This document shows, piece by piece, positions 45,933 through 55,103 of a DNA stretch of 64,000 nt. The stretch's first letter is position 1. The number at the start of each line of letters is the position of its first letter. This stretch comes from an uncultured Oceanobacter sp. GTDB taxonomy: Bacteria; Pseudomonadota; Gammaproteobacteria; Pseudomonadales; Oceanobacteraceae. The notes under the pieces were generated by a model. That model ran no database searches, was not told the origin of the DNA, and saw only the letters and a list, made by a program, of their open reading frames with translations. The DNA lies in NCBI GenBank assembly GCA_913061185.1, contig CAJXTI010000008.1:25720-89719 (forward strand), written 5' to 3'. The position numbers and the translations under genes were made by a program.

Positions 45933-46859
45933 ATGCTCTGGAACCTCGATGACTTGCCAATTTTTCTAGCCGTTGCCGAACACCAGGGCATATCGTCTGC
46001 TGCTGATTACCTGGGGATGGCAAAATCCTCGGTCAGCAAGGCCATTACCCGGCTGGAAAAAGGGCTCGGCGTGCGCCTGTTTGAACGTAACAGTCGTCAG
46101 TTTCGTATTACCCACGAAGGGGAAGCTTTTTATCAGCATTCGCTGGCGGTACTGGAGCGCGCCCACGAAACCGAAGCAGCAATGTCGGCCTTATCGGGTA
46201 AACCCTCCGGCAAACTGGTGGTTTCCATGCCGATGTCGTTTGGCCGGGAAATCTTTTCGCCCCACCTGGCCCGTTTCCGGCAGTTATATCCCGATATCGA
46301 ACTGGAGCTGAACATATCTAGCCAGAGTGTTGATGTTATTCGTGACAGTATTGATATCGCGGTGGTAGTAGGCGCACCCAAGGACTCTGAACTGATATTA
46401 AAAAACCTCTACACCAGCCAATTATTATGTGTTGCATCACCTGGCTATATCCAATCTCTGACTAACGAAATACTCAGCCCGGAAGATATTACCGACCATA
46501 TTCAGGTTATTGAAAAACGTTATGCCAACATGGCGTTACCCTATCGCACGTCCGTCAGCAACGGCAGATTAAAACCACCCGCCAGCGCGATCAAAATCAA
46601 CGACCCCTGCAGCGTTCGGGACGCTGTCGCCGCAGGCTGTGGCATCGGTCTGATTCCAGACCAGTATTGCCACCGTTTTATTCAGGATGGTCAACTGCTG
46701 CCAATCCTGCCGGGGCTGGAATTTCACCGGGACATTTCACTGATCTCCGCCGTCTACGCCAGCCGCCGCACCACGGCGCACAAAACCGCGCTGTTTCTCG
46801 ATTTTCTTGGCGACATCTGCAAACAACTGCCGCAAAAAAATGGCCCGCCAGCAGGCTGA
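45933..46859 (+). CDS. LysR-family transcriptional regulator
   Basis: 308 residues. N-terminal winged helix-turn-helix (LPIFLAVAEHQGISSAADYL, SSVSKAITRLEKGLGVRLFE), then a two-lobe effector domain (KLVVSMPMSFGREIFSPHLA, AAGCGIGLIPDQYC). Divergently placed next to the extradiol dioxygenase gene, the classic LysR arrangement, so control of that gene by an aromatic effector is likely but not shown. Confidence 0.93.
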   Translation: MLWNLDDLPIFLAVAEHQGISSAADYLGMAKSSVSKAITRLEKGLGVRLFERNSRQFRITHEGEAFYQHSLAVLERAHETEAAMSALSGKPSGKLVVSMPMSFGREIFSPHLARFRQLYPDIELELNISSQSVDVIRDSIDIAVVVGAPKDSELILKNLYTSQLLCVASPGYIQSLTNEILSPEDITDHIQVIEKRYANMALPYRTSVSNGRLKPPASAIKINDPCSVRDAVAAGCGIGLIPDQYCHRFIQDGQLLPILPGLEFHRDISLISAVYASRRTTAHKTALFLDFLGDICKQLPQKNGPPAG

Positions 46860-47008
46860 TCGAACAAGGCTATCCATCGGATGGACTTATCAAGGTCATC
46901 TCGCTGGTTTAAGGTAGCGGCATTTGATGTCTCGGAGGCAACCGATGGTTGATGGCCACTTTTGCTTCCCCAGTACTTTTGCCCGACAGATGCCCGAGTC
47001 TTAACTTT

Positions 47009-48853
47009 ATGCTGAGTTTTTTTGAACGACTGATCAATCCGTTTCCACCACAACAACCAGAACAACCGCCCAAAGGCTTGTATGCCTTTTGCCGCCATTA
47101 CAGCAAAGGCGTTGAAATTCCGCTGGCATTCATGTCACTGCTCACCGCACTGGGCGCCATTCTGGAAGTCTCCCTGTTTGGCTTTATGGGAAGCCTGGTC
47201 GACTGGTTATCCGAAAAGAATCCCGCCACTTTTTTGCAGGACGAAAGCGCCAGCCTGATCTGGATGTCCGTCGTCATCCTGGTACTGATGCCATTAACCA
47301 GTTTCCTGCATTCTGCTCTGGTGTATCAGACCTTGCTGGGTAACTACCCGATGAAAATTCGCTGGCTGGCGCATCGCTACCTGTTACGTCAGAGCCTGGC
47401 CTTTTATCAGGATGACTTTGCCGGGCGAATCGCCACCAAAGTCATGCAATCCGCTCTGGCGGTGCGGGAAACCGTCATGAAGCTATTGGATGTACTGGTG
47501 TACATTCTGGTGTACTTCACTGCCATGGTCGCTATCGTTGCAGTGGCCGACTGGCGTCTGATGCTGCCCCTGCTGGGCTGGCTGGCCGCCTACATCCTGA
47601 TCCAGATCTACTTTGTACCGCGTTTGAAACGGGTCGCAGCGGAGCAAGCCGACGCCCGCTCCCAAATGACCGGCCGGATTGTCGACAGCTACACCAATAT
47701 CCAGACCGTGAAACTCTTTTCCCATAGCCAACGCGAAACCGAATACGCCCGCGATTCCATGAAGGAATTCATGACCTCGGTGCACCAACAGATGCGACTC
47801 GCCACCGGCCTCAACGTTATGGTGCAATCCATCAACTACGTGCTGGTGTTCGCCGTGGCGGCGCTGTCAATCTGGCTCTGGATGGACAGTGCCATCAGTA
47901 TCGGTGCCATCGCCATCGCCGTCAGCCTGGCCTTGCGGATTAACGGTATGTCGCAGTGGATCATGTGGGAAGTGGGTGCCCTGTTTGAAAACCTGGGTAC
48001 GGTCGCCGATGGCATGAACACCTTGTCAACACCACTGAGTGTGCTGGACACACCGGCTGCCAAACCGCTGACGGTCAGCCATGGAAAAATCGACCTGGAC
48101 GCCGTCAACTTCCAGTATCAGGGCATCGATTCCGACACCCACCGCCAGGTCTTCGAGCAACTGGATATTCACATCAAGGCTGGAGAAAAGGTCGGTCTGG
48201 TAGGCCGCTCGGGGGCTGGTAAATCGACACTGGTGAATCTGCTGCTGCGTTTTTACGACATTGATAGCGGCACGATTCGTATCGATGGCCAGAATATCGC
48301 CGAGGTCACCCAGGACAGTCTGCGTGCCAATATTGGTATGATCACCCAGGATACTTCATTACTGCATCGCAGCGTCCGCGACAATATTCTGTATGGTCGC
48401 CCGGATGCCAGTGAAGAGGATCTGATTGAAGCCGCACGTAAAGCCGAGGCCCTGGACTTTATTACTGGTCTGCACGACCCCCATGGCAACAAGGGCTTTG
48501 ATGCCCAAGTCGGCGAGCGCGGTGTGAAACTGTCGGGGGGCCAGCGCCAGCGTATTGCGATTGCCCGAGTGTTGTTAAAAGACGCGCCGATTCTGATTAT
48601 GGACGAAGCCACCTCGGCGCTGGATTCCGAAGTGGAAGCTGCCATTCAGGCCAGCCTGTACAAACTGATGGAGAACAAAACCGTCATCGCCATCGCTCAC
48701 CGGCTATCGACCATTGCCGCCATGGATCGCCTGATCGTGATGGATCAGGGCCGCATCGTCGAGCAAGGGTCACACCAGCAGCTGCTGGATCAGGGGGGCA
48801 TCTACGCCCAGCTCTGGGCCCATCAAACCGGCGGCTTTATTGGCGCAGACTGA
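47009..48853 (+). CDS. ABC exporter, fused membrane and ATPase domains
   Basis: 614 residues from the ATG at 47009; an ATG at 46949 would add 20. An N-terminal type IV exporter domain with six helices (about 35-320) is followed by the ATPase domain: Walker A GLVGRSGAGKST, Q-loop NIGMITQDTS, signature LSGGQRQRIAIARVLL, Walker B ILIMDEATSALD and switch His in IAHRLSTIAA. All ATPase motifs are intact. Substrate unknown; similar half-exporters carry lipids or drugs and work as homodimers. The start has only a weak ribosome site. Confidence 0.9.
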   Translation: MLSFFERLINPFPPQQPEQPPKGLYAFCRHYSKGVEIPLAFMSLLTALGAILEVSLFGFMGSLVDWLSEKNPATFLQDESASLIWMSVVILVLMPLTSFLHSALVYQTLLGNYPMKIRWLAHRYLLRQSLAFYQDDFAGRIATKVMQSALAVRETVMKLLDVLVYILVYFTAMVAIVAVADWRLMLPLLGWLAAYILIQIYFVPRLKRVAAEQADARSQMTGRIVDSYTNIQTVKLFSHSQRETEYARDSMKEFMTSVHQQMRLATGLNVMVQSINYVLVFAVAALSIWLWMDSAISIGAIAIAVSLALRINGMSQWIMWEVGALFENLGTVADGMNTLSTPLSVLDTPAAKPLTVSHGKIDLDAVNFQYQGIDSDTHRQVFEQLDIHIKAGEKVGLVGRSGAGKSTLVNLLLRFYDIDSGTIRIDGQNIAEVTQDSLRANIGMITQDTSLLHRSVRDNILYGRPDASEEDLIEAARKAEALDFITGLHDPHGNKGFDAQVGERGVKLSGGQRQRIAIARVLLKDAPILIMDEATSALDSEVEAAIQASLYKLMENKTVIAIAHRLSTIAAMDRLIVMDQGRIVEQGSHQQLLDQGGIYAQLWAHQTGGFIGAD

Positions 48854-48869
48854 ACCACGTTATTAACGC

Positions 48870-49709
48870 TTAACGGCAGCGCGGCCCAAAGGGCCGTGGC
48901 TTCTTGGCGGATTTATCCAGACCGTTTTTCATCGCAATTTGCTGGTTTCTACGCCCCAGCAACCGGTACTGCAACCAACGCTCAAGACGTAGTGCCGACC
49001 ACTCGCCCCGTTTCCAGCCCTGATTAAACAACCGTTTGGTCGCAGCCACAGCATCCGGTGACTGTTGCGCCAAGCGTTCTGCCAATACCATTGCCTCTTG
49101 CAACGGTGCCGGACTTACCTGTGTCACCAGACCATAGTTATGGGCTTCACCGGCACTGAACACTCGCCCTGTCATGGTCAGTTCTTTGGCAATATCCTGC
49201 CGGGTCAGATTAGTCAGGCTGGTCAGAATACTCATGTCCGGTATCAGGCCCCATTTCATTTCCATAATGGAAAAGCGCGTTTGCACAGCGGCAAAACGAA
49301 AATCCGCCGCCAGCGCAAGCTGCAAACCACCGCCAAAACAGTTGCCATGCACAACCGCAATAACAGGCACCGGCAAGTCACGCCAGCACATGGCAATTTG
49401 CTGGGCCAGATTGGTTTTGCTCCAGGGCCACTTCAATAACAAACGCGGGATCATCCAGGGATCTTTGCTGACGGCAGAAAAATCCAGCCCGGCACAAAAC
49501 GAATCCCCTCGGGCCGCCAATACCACCACCCGGATCGAACGATCCCGACGAATATCCTGGGCGCATTGGATCAGTTGCTGAAACATCGGCCGATCCAGAC
49601 CATTCAACTTGTCGGGACGATTAAGATAAACCACAGCAATATGCTGATTCACTTCCCAGCTCACACGCTGTGTGGAGGGAGAATGGGTCGGTTGGGGAGT
49701 AGCAGTCAT
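48870..49709 (-). CDS. Enoyl-CoA hydratase/isomerase family protein
   Basis: 279 residues from the ATG at 49709 (MTATPQPTHSPSTQ); the frame extends 18 codons upstream. Crotonase fold with oxyanion-hole segments GDSFCAGLDFSAVSKDPWMI and VHGNCFGGGLQLALAADFRF, then FSIMEMKWGLIPDMSIL, where the usual catalytic Glu pair is partly altered (Asp in PDMS). The C-terminus is basic. Located downstream of phaC behind a strong terminator, so probably independent of it. Convergent with the ABC exporter gene. Confidence 0.85.
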   Translation of the reverse strand: MTATPQPTHSPSTQRVSWEVNQHIAVVYLNRPDKLNGLDRPMFQQLIQCAQDIRRDRSIRVVVLAARGDSFCAGLDFSAVSKDPWMIPRLLLKWPWSKTNLAQQIAMCWRDLPVPVIAVVHGNCFGGGLQLALAADFRFAAVQTRFSIMEMKWGLIPDMSILTSLTNLTRQDIAKELTMTGRVFSAGEAHNYGLVTQVSPAPLQEAMVLAERLAQQSPDAVAATKRLFNQGWKRGEWSALRLERWLQYRLLGRRNQQIAMKNGLDKSAKKPRPFGPRCR

Positions 49710-49818
49710 GGCACACGGATCCGGCAGAAATATGTCAGCCATACTTCCACAATCAAGCGCCATGGGCTATGACCGGAGAGAACAGAAACAAGTCTTTGCG
49801 GTACGAGACCGAAAACAA

Positions 49819-49857
49819 AAAAACGCCGTGTTGTTTTATAAACAGCACGGCGTTTTT
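49819..49857 (-). terminator. Rho-independent terminator after phaC
   Basis: 18-bp stem with one G-T wobble (arms 49819-49836 and 49840-49857, core ACGCCGTG) and a three-base loop, with A and T runs at both feet, 46 bases after the phaC stop. Confidence 0.9.
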
Positions 49858-49902
49858 ATTATCGTTCAACATCTATTCAAGGCATTTATTCAACGCCTTG
49901 TT

Positions 49903-51720
49903 TTACTTGGCTACTTTTGCAATGCGGCGTTGCACATAGGAGCCTGGTGCATCTTCAATAGCTGGCAAGGCATCGCTGCCGGGCTGACGGGCATCCACCT
50001 CTTCCATGCCGCCCTGCTTGAGTATCCATTCTTGCCAGTCAACCCACCAGGAGCCCTCGTTGTGACTGGCACCCTGATACCACTCGTCAGCGTCACCCGG
50101 CAAAGCGTCGTTGGTCCAGTAACCGTATTTTTTCTTTTGTGGCGGGTTAACGATACCGGCAATATGGCCGGATCCACCCAATACAAAACGGTTCTGACCG
50201 CCCAGTACCGTGGCACCCTTGTAGGTACCCTTCCACAAGGCAATATGATCCTGAGCACAGGAGATAAAGTAGCTGGGTGCACTGATCTTGCTAAGGTCAA
50301 TTGGCACACCATCCAGCGTAATACCATTCGGTTCGATCAGCTTGTTGTAGAGGTACATATTACGCAGGTAGAAACTGTGCATGGCCGCAGGCAGGTTGGT
50401 ACTGTCGGTATTCCAGTAGAGTAAATCGAACGCTGCCGGGCGCTCACCCATCAAGTAGTTATTCACGAAGAATGACCAGAACAGGTCGTTTTCGCGCAAG
50501 GTGCTAAAACTGAACGCCATTTGGCGGCCGTCGTAATAGCCCACCAGATCCATTTGGCGTTCCAGCGCCGAGATGGCCGTTTCATTAATAAATACGCCAA
50601 TTTCACCCGGCTCGGAGAAGTCCAGCAAGGTATTCAGAAAGGTGATTGACTTGATCGGTGCCTTCCGTTTCTTCTTGAGGTAAGCCATGGTCGCTGCCAG
50701 CAAGGTACCACCGACACAGTAACCAATAGCATTAACTTCTTTTTCTCCGGTGGCTTTCTGAATGGCATCAACGGCCGCAATCGGGCCTTCCAGCATAAAA
50801 TCGTCAAAGCCCTTGTCGCGCAGTTCCGGGCCAGCATTGACCCAGGAGATGCAGAATACGGTATGGCCCTGGTCCACCAGCCATTTCAGGAAGGAATTAT
50901 CTTCGCGCAGATCGAGGATGTAATATTTATTGATAAAGGGTGGAATCACCAGCAACGGACGTTTGAATACCTTGTCAGTTGACGGGGCGTACTGAATCAG
51001 CTGCATGACGTCATTCTGGAACACGACCTTGCCTGGTGTAACGGCAATATTACGACCAACCTGAAACGCACTGGTATCGGTCATCGCGATGTTCAGCGAT
51101 CCCTTGACACTGCCTTCCATATCTTCCATCAGATGATCCATACCGGTTGCCAGGTTGGAGCCACCAGTTTCAAGGGTTTTGCGAATCACCGCAGGATTCA
51201 GGGTAGGGAAGTTGGTGGGAGCAAGGGCATTGATATACTGACGAACAAAGTATTCTACTTTCTGGCGAGTATGATCACTCAAGCCATCGGTATCCGTGAT
51301 CATCTTCATCAGAGAATTGCCCTGAATCAGATACAACTGCTTGATATAGTCAAAAACCGGATTCTCATCCCATTCTTCGTTTTTGAAACGACGATCCGAC
51401 GGGTCCGGTTTGATAATTGGATCCGGAGTCTGTCCCAGAAAGCGCAATACCGTATTTTGATACAATTCTTGCTGCTGCTTCATCAGATCCATCTGATCAG
51501 CAATCAGTTTGTTGGGGTTGTCCAGCATCGCTGAACCGACTTCCTGCAGTGCGGCGGAGAAATCGGACAATACAGACGCGGCTGGGTCTTCCCCCGAAGT
51601 CGGCTGAACAACCGCCTTTTCCCAGAAGAGTCCGTACTGTTCTGCCAGACGACCTGACATCTCGTAAAAATCGCCGACTGCGACTTCAAAGTTTTCCTTG
51701 GTCATATTTGTCAAACCCAT
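49903..51720 (-). CDS. phaC: Poly(3-hydroxyalkanoate) synthase, class I
   Basis: Polymerises 3-hydroxyacyl-CoA into PHA granules. I start at the ATG at 51720 (605 residues); alternatives are at 51750 and 51705, and none has a strong ribosome site. N-terminal domain with the PhaC block around DRRFKNEEWDENPVFDYIKQ. Alpha/beta-hydrolase core with lipase-like box GYCVGGT (catalytic Cys about 335), the Asp in SCAQDHIALW and the His in LGGSGHIAGIVNPP. Length of about 600 indicates class I. It lies just downstream of the phasin gene, separated by a terminator hairpin. Confidence 0.96.
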   Translation of the reverse strand: MGLTNMTKENFEVAVGDFYEMSGRLAEQYGLFWEKAVVQPTSGEDPAASVLSDFSAALQEVGSAMLDNPNKLIADQMDLMKQQQELYQNTVLRFLGQTPDPIIKPDPSDRRFKNEEWDENPVFDYIKQLYLIQGNSLMKMITDTDGLSDHTRQKVEYFVRQYINALAPTNFPTLNPAVIRKTLETGGSNLATGMDHLMEDMEGSVKGSLNIAMTDTSAFQVGRNIAVTPGKVVFQNDVMQLIQYAPSTDKVFKRPLLVIPPFINKYYILDLREDNSFLKWLVDQGHTVFCISWVNAGPELRDKGFDDFMLEGPIAAVDAIQKATGEKEVNAIGYCVGGTLLAATMAYLKKKRKAPIKSITFLNTLLDFSEPGEIGVFINETAISALERQMDLVGYYDGRQMAFSFSTLRENDLFWSFFVNNYLMGERPAAFDLLYWNTDSTNLPAAMHSFYLRNMYLYNKLIEPNGITLDGVPIDLSKISAPSYFISCAQDHIALWKGTYKGATVLGGQNRFVLGGSGHIAGIVNPPQKKKYGYWTNDALPGDADEWYQGASHNEGSWWVDWQEWILKQGGMEEVDARQPGSDALPAIEDAPGSYVQRRIAKVAK

Positions 51721-51729
51721 AATCCGAAA

Positions 51730-51763
51730 AGAAGAAAGAAAAAAGGCCACCCTTGGGTGGCCT
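51730..51763 (-). terminator. Rho-independent terminator between phasin and phaC
   Basis: Stem AGGCCACCC / GGGTGGCCT (51744-51763) followed on the minus strand by TTTTTTCTTTC. It comes 19 bases after the phasin stop and only about 24 bases before the phaC start, so phaC must rely on read-through, unless its own promoter lies within the phasin gene. Confidence 0.88.
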
Positions 51764-51781
51764 CAGAAACTTCGACCAGGA

Positions 51782-52174
51782 TTAAGCGGCTTTGGTAGCT
51801 GCTTTAGTCGCTGGCTTTGCAGTAGTAGCAGTAGTAGCCGCTGTAGTGCGAGCCTCTTCCATGATGCCTTCTACCTGGGATTTGAACTCCATGGCCATGT
51901 CAGAGAAAATTTTCGCATCTTCCATGATTTTCTTGTTCAGCGAGGTGGCAGCTTCAGCCTGTGCAGCAGTGTAAGCACGCATACCTTCTGCGTCTTTCAC
52001 GTCAGATGCTTTCTTCATCTGATCCAGACCCATCTCGGCATAGCTCTTGATGGCGGTCAGTTGGAAGTCAGTCATTTTTTCCATGTTTTCAACAAACAGG
52101 CTGTTGAACTTGGACATAGGCGCATACATAGTTTTCGCTTGTTCTGCGAATGCATTCAGGACGGTATCTTGCAT
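51782..52174 (-). CDS. phaP: Phasin family protein (PHA granule coat)
   Basis: 130 residues, helical and amphipathic (MYAPMSKFNSLFVENMEKM, TDFQLTAIKSYAEMGLDQMK), ending in a low-complexity Ala/Thr/Lys tail (TTAATTATTAKPATKAATKA-like). This is the phasin_2 pattern: coats PHA granules and controls their number and size. Next to phaC. The symbol is by function rather than by detailed orthology. Confidence 0.9.
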   Translation of the reverse strand: MQDTVLNAFAEQAKTMYAPMSKFNSLFVENMEKMTDFQLTAIKSYAEMGLDQMKKASDVKDAEGMRAYTAAQAEAATSLNKKIMEDAKIFSDMAMEFKSQVEGIMEEARTTAATTATTAKPATKAATKAA

Positions 52175-52368
52175 GGTTTTGCTCCTTCAAAAGGTCGTGG
52201 TTAGCAAGTATTGCCACAGCCATACTAGCCTATGGCGTTTTACACTTAAATGACAAAAAAACAGAATTGACAGACTTTGTTGCCTCAAATCACAGCTTAT
52301 TTCACATTTTATTTAAATCGTCGGAAATTTGGCGCTAACCATGACTTTTAATGGCTCATTTTACCCCA

Positions 52369-52397
52369 TAACAACCGTTAGATTCTAACGGTTGTTA
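52369..52397. repeat. Long perfect inverted repeat upstream of the phasin gene
   Basis: 13-base arms (TAACAACCGTTAG and its complement CTAACGGTTGTTA) around a three-base centre, in the 258-base gap between the DUF6489 stop and the phasin start. No T run follows, so an operator or a Rho-independent terminator lacking its tail are both possible. The rest of the gap is AT-rich promoter-like sequence. Confidence 0.6.
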
Positions 52398-52432
52398 GAA
52401 GAACGACTGTGAAACCGCATAGTACCTGACTA

Positions 52433-52684
52433 TCACTCGTTAGAATTTTCTTCGCTTTTTCCGGCCATCATGCCAAACATCAGCTGTTGAAACTGGGTCA
52501 TGGCATTCATGCTTTCACTGAACAGGGGTTTATATAGCGACATGGCATCATAACCCTCTTCTCCGGACTTCATTTTTTCCATCATTTGGCTAAAAACTTC
52601 CTGCTGGAATTGCTGAACGTCCGGTAACCCCATAACCCGGCGAAATTCTTCTGGCGTTAAATCAAAACTGACATTTATTTTCAT
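52433..52684 (-). CDS. DUF6489 family small protein
   Basis: 83 residues from the ATG at 52684 (MKINVSFDLTPEEFRRVMGL), with AAAGGAAC upstream; the frame extends nine codons further. Helical and Met/Gln-rich (VQQFQQEVFSQMMEKMKSGE, MNAMTQFQQLMFGMMAGKSE), reminiscent of phasin-like granule or membrane-surface proteins. The neighbouring phasin and phaC suggest a part in PHA storage; the family name is from memory and the function is unknown. Confidence 0.72.
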   Translation of the reverse strand: MKINVSFDLTPEEFRRVMGLPDVQQFQQEVFSQMMEKMKSGEEGYDAMSLYKPLFSESMNAMTQFQQLMFGMMAGKSEENSNE

Positions 52685-52728
52685 ATTTTTGTTCCTTTTA
52701 TTTCTTATCAATCTGAATAATATACTGC

Positions 52729-53886
52729 TTATTCAAGTTCTATTTTCATGCCTTGCCAGGCAACGATCAGTGCCAAAATGGCAACAGCCGCTGCTCCGAT
52801 AAACACTTGCTCCCCACCCAAATGCCAAAAATAGCCGCTCAGCCAGGCCCCCAATGCTCCGCCCAAGCCAAATCCGGCACTGGAATACAATGCCTGCCCC
52901 TTACCCTGGTTGCCAGCAAACAGCACCGGGACATAGCGGATACAGACAGCATGCAACATGGCGAAGGTGAATGCATGGGAAACCTGGGCCAACAATAGTA
53001 CCCATACCTGCTGTGGAAAGGCGGCGATCAAGAGCCAGCGCAGTGCCGTCATCGCCAGGCTGGCCAACAACCAGTGGCGTAAACTCAGCCAGCGTAACAA
53101 CCACCGCATGCGCCAGAACAAAATCACTTCAGCTATCACGCCCAGTGCCCAAAGTAACCCCACGCTGGCAGATGAGTAGCCATTCTCTTCCAGGTAAATA
53201 CTGAAGAAGGTATACAGCGGCCCATGGCTCACCTGCAGTAACAGATTAACCAGTAAAAAGGCCATCACTGGCCAGCGCCCAGACAATTTCCAGATTGAGC
53301 TCCCGGCTCCGTCGCCAGTCGGAGCCTGACCCGTACTGATCCGTGTCAGCCTCCAGCTATTGATCACCACACCCAACATCAGCACCAGCATGATCACAGG
53401 CAGCCATTGCACACTGATGTATTCAAACAGCCAACCCAACAAGGCGACGGTAATCACGAAGCCGACCGACCCCCAGAGGCGGATACGACTGTAGTCTTCC
53501 AGGCTGTTGGCAATGGCTTGCATGGTCAGCACTTCGTATTGAGGCAACATCGCTGACCAGAAGAAGCCATACAGCAACATAACGCCCACCACCGGCCAGA
53601 AACCATCCACCCACCAGATCGCACTGAAGCAAACGGCAGTCAGCAACCCGGCAATACGGGCCATGTGCAAGGGCGTTTGAAAATGACGGCTCCAGTGAGC
53701 CCAGAGCATGGGAGCAACGATACGGATCAGGGAGAAAGCAGCAATGGCACTGCCAATAGCGCCATAATCAAAGCCAAGGGATTGCAGATATGGCCCCCAG
53801 TAAGGGGCATTACAGCCAACCAGCGAGAAAAACAGCGCATAAAAAATCGCCAGGGGTTGGCGAACCTGGCGATGGGTATCAGACAC
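52729..53886 (-). CDS. MFS transporter (3-phenylpropionate/HcaT-like)
   Basis: 385 residues from the GTG at 53886 with GGAG seven bases upstream; the frame extends 20 codons further. Twelve predicted membrane helices. The beginning QPLAIFYALFFSLVGCNAPY and YWGPYLQSLGFDYGAIGSAI matches the MFS_1-like branch that includes HcaT and LacY relatives. In Pseudomonas a similar MFS gene follows aroC, as here (11-base gap). Substrate unknown. Confidence 0.87.
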   Translation of the reverse strand: MSDTHRQVRQPLAIFYALFFSLVGCNAPYWGPYLQSLGFDYGAIGSAIAAFSLIRIVAPMLWAHWSRHFQTPLHMARIAGLLTAVCFSAIWWVDGFWPVVGVMLLYGFFWSAMLPQYEVLTMQAIANSLEDYSRIRLWGSVGFVITVALLGWLFEYISVQWLPVIMLVLMLGVVINSWRLTRISTGQAPTGDGAGSSIWKLSGRWPVMAFLLVNLLLQVSHGPLYTFFSIYLEENGYSSASVGLLWALGVIAEVILFWRMRWLLRWLSLRHWLLASLAMTALRWLLIAAFPQQVWVLLLAQVSHAFTFAMLHAVCIRYVPVLFAGNQGKGQALYSSAGFGLGGALGAWLSGYFWHLGGEQVFIGAAAVAILALIVAWQGMKIELE

Positions 53887-53897
53887 CGATAGCTCCG

Positions 53898-55013
53898 TCA
53901 GTGACCTGTTTGACCAGCAAGTCCAGAAATAATTGGTGTACTGCAATACACGTCGCCATTCTGGCCACGGTGACGCAACAAATGGTCGCAGACCACAATG
54001 GCCATCATAGCTTCAGCAATGGGCGTGGCACGAATCCCGACGCAAGGGTCGTGACGTCCTTTGGTCACCACTTCGATCGAGTGGCCCTCAACATCGATAG
54101 ACTGCCCCGGAATGACCAGGCTGGACGTTGGTTTCAGAGCGATATGGGCAACCAGATCCTGACCCGTAGAAATCCCGCCGAGAATACCGCCAGCATGATT
54201 ACTGAGAAACCCTTCCGGTGTCATTTCGTCACGATGTTCTGTGCCTTTTTGTGCTACCACGTCAAAGCCATCACCAATTTCCACGCCTTTTACCGCATTG
54301 ATGCTCATCAAGGCATGAGCCAGATCGGCGTCGAGGCGATCAAACACCGGCTCACCCAGACCCGGCATCATGCCACTGGCAACCACGGATATTCTGGCAC
54401 CGACCGAGTTGCCTTCCTTGCGTAATGCCGTCATGTACTCTTCCATCGCCGAGACCTTGCTGGCATCTGGACAAAAGAACGGGTTTTGCTCCACCTGTTG
54501 CCAGTCAAACTGGCTGTTATCTATAGCAATAGGACCCAGCTGGGACAGATAGCCACGAATCTCTATGCCTTTTGCAGCCAGTACTTTTTTGGCTATCGCG
54601 CCAGCAGCCACCCGCATGGCGGTTTCGCGAGCCGATGAACGACCACCACCACGATAGTCACGAAAGCCATACTTCTGGTTATAGCTGTAATCGGCATGGG
54701 CCGGACGGAATGTGGTAGCAATATTGGAATAATCCCTGGAGCGCTGATCGGTATTTTCGATCATCAGTCCAATCGGTGTGCCAGTGGTTTTGCCTTCGAA
54801 TACACCTGACAGGATACGCACCGCATCGTCTTCACGACGTTGGGTGGTATAACGCGACGTACCCGGTTTGCGACGATCCAGATCACGTTGCAGATCGTCT
54901 TCATTCAGCTCGATGCCCGGAGGACAACCGTCGATAATGGCACCCAATGCCAAGCCGTGACTTTCACCAAAGGTGGTCACGGTGAAAAGTGTTCCAATGC
55001 TATTTCCAGACAT
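53898..55013 (-). CDS. aroC: Chorismate synthase
   Basis: Converts 5-enolpyruvylshikimate 3-phosphate to chorismate with reduced FMN. The 371 residues include [20 protein letters not shown] at the start, the signatures [20 protein letters not shown] and [20 protein letters not shown], and the late [19 protein letters not shown]. All family signatures are intact. Follows prmB on the same strand by 90 bases, the common prmB-aroC pairing. Confidence 0.97.
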   Translation of the reverse strand: MSGNSIGTLFTVTTFGESHGLALGAIIDGCPPGIELNEDDLQRDLDRRKPGTSRYTTQRREDDAVRILSGVFEGKTTGTPIGLMIENTDQRSRDYSNIATTFRPAHADYSYNQKYGFRDYRGGGRSSARETAMRVAAGAIAKKVLAAKGIEIRGYLSQLGPIAIDNSQFDWQQVEQNPFFCPDASKVSAMEEYMTALRKEGNSVGARISVVASGMMPGLGEPVFDRLDADLAHALMSINAVKGVEIGDGFDVVAQKGTEHRDEMTPEGFLSNHAGGILGGISTGQDLVAHIALKPTSSLVIPGQSIDVEGHSIEVVTKGRHDPCVGIRATPIAEAMMAIVVCDHLLRHRGQNGDVYCSTPIISGLAGQTGH

Positions 55014-55103
55014 AGTAATTCCGAGGTAGCGGCCCGGCTGACCGAGACAAGGGGCAGCAACAGGGGCGTTAAATTCAATCTGTATAAAAATCAGTAAAAA
55101 TAA

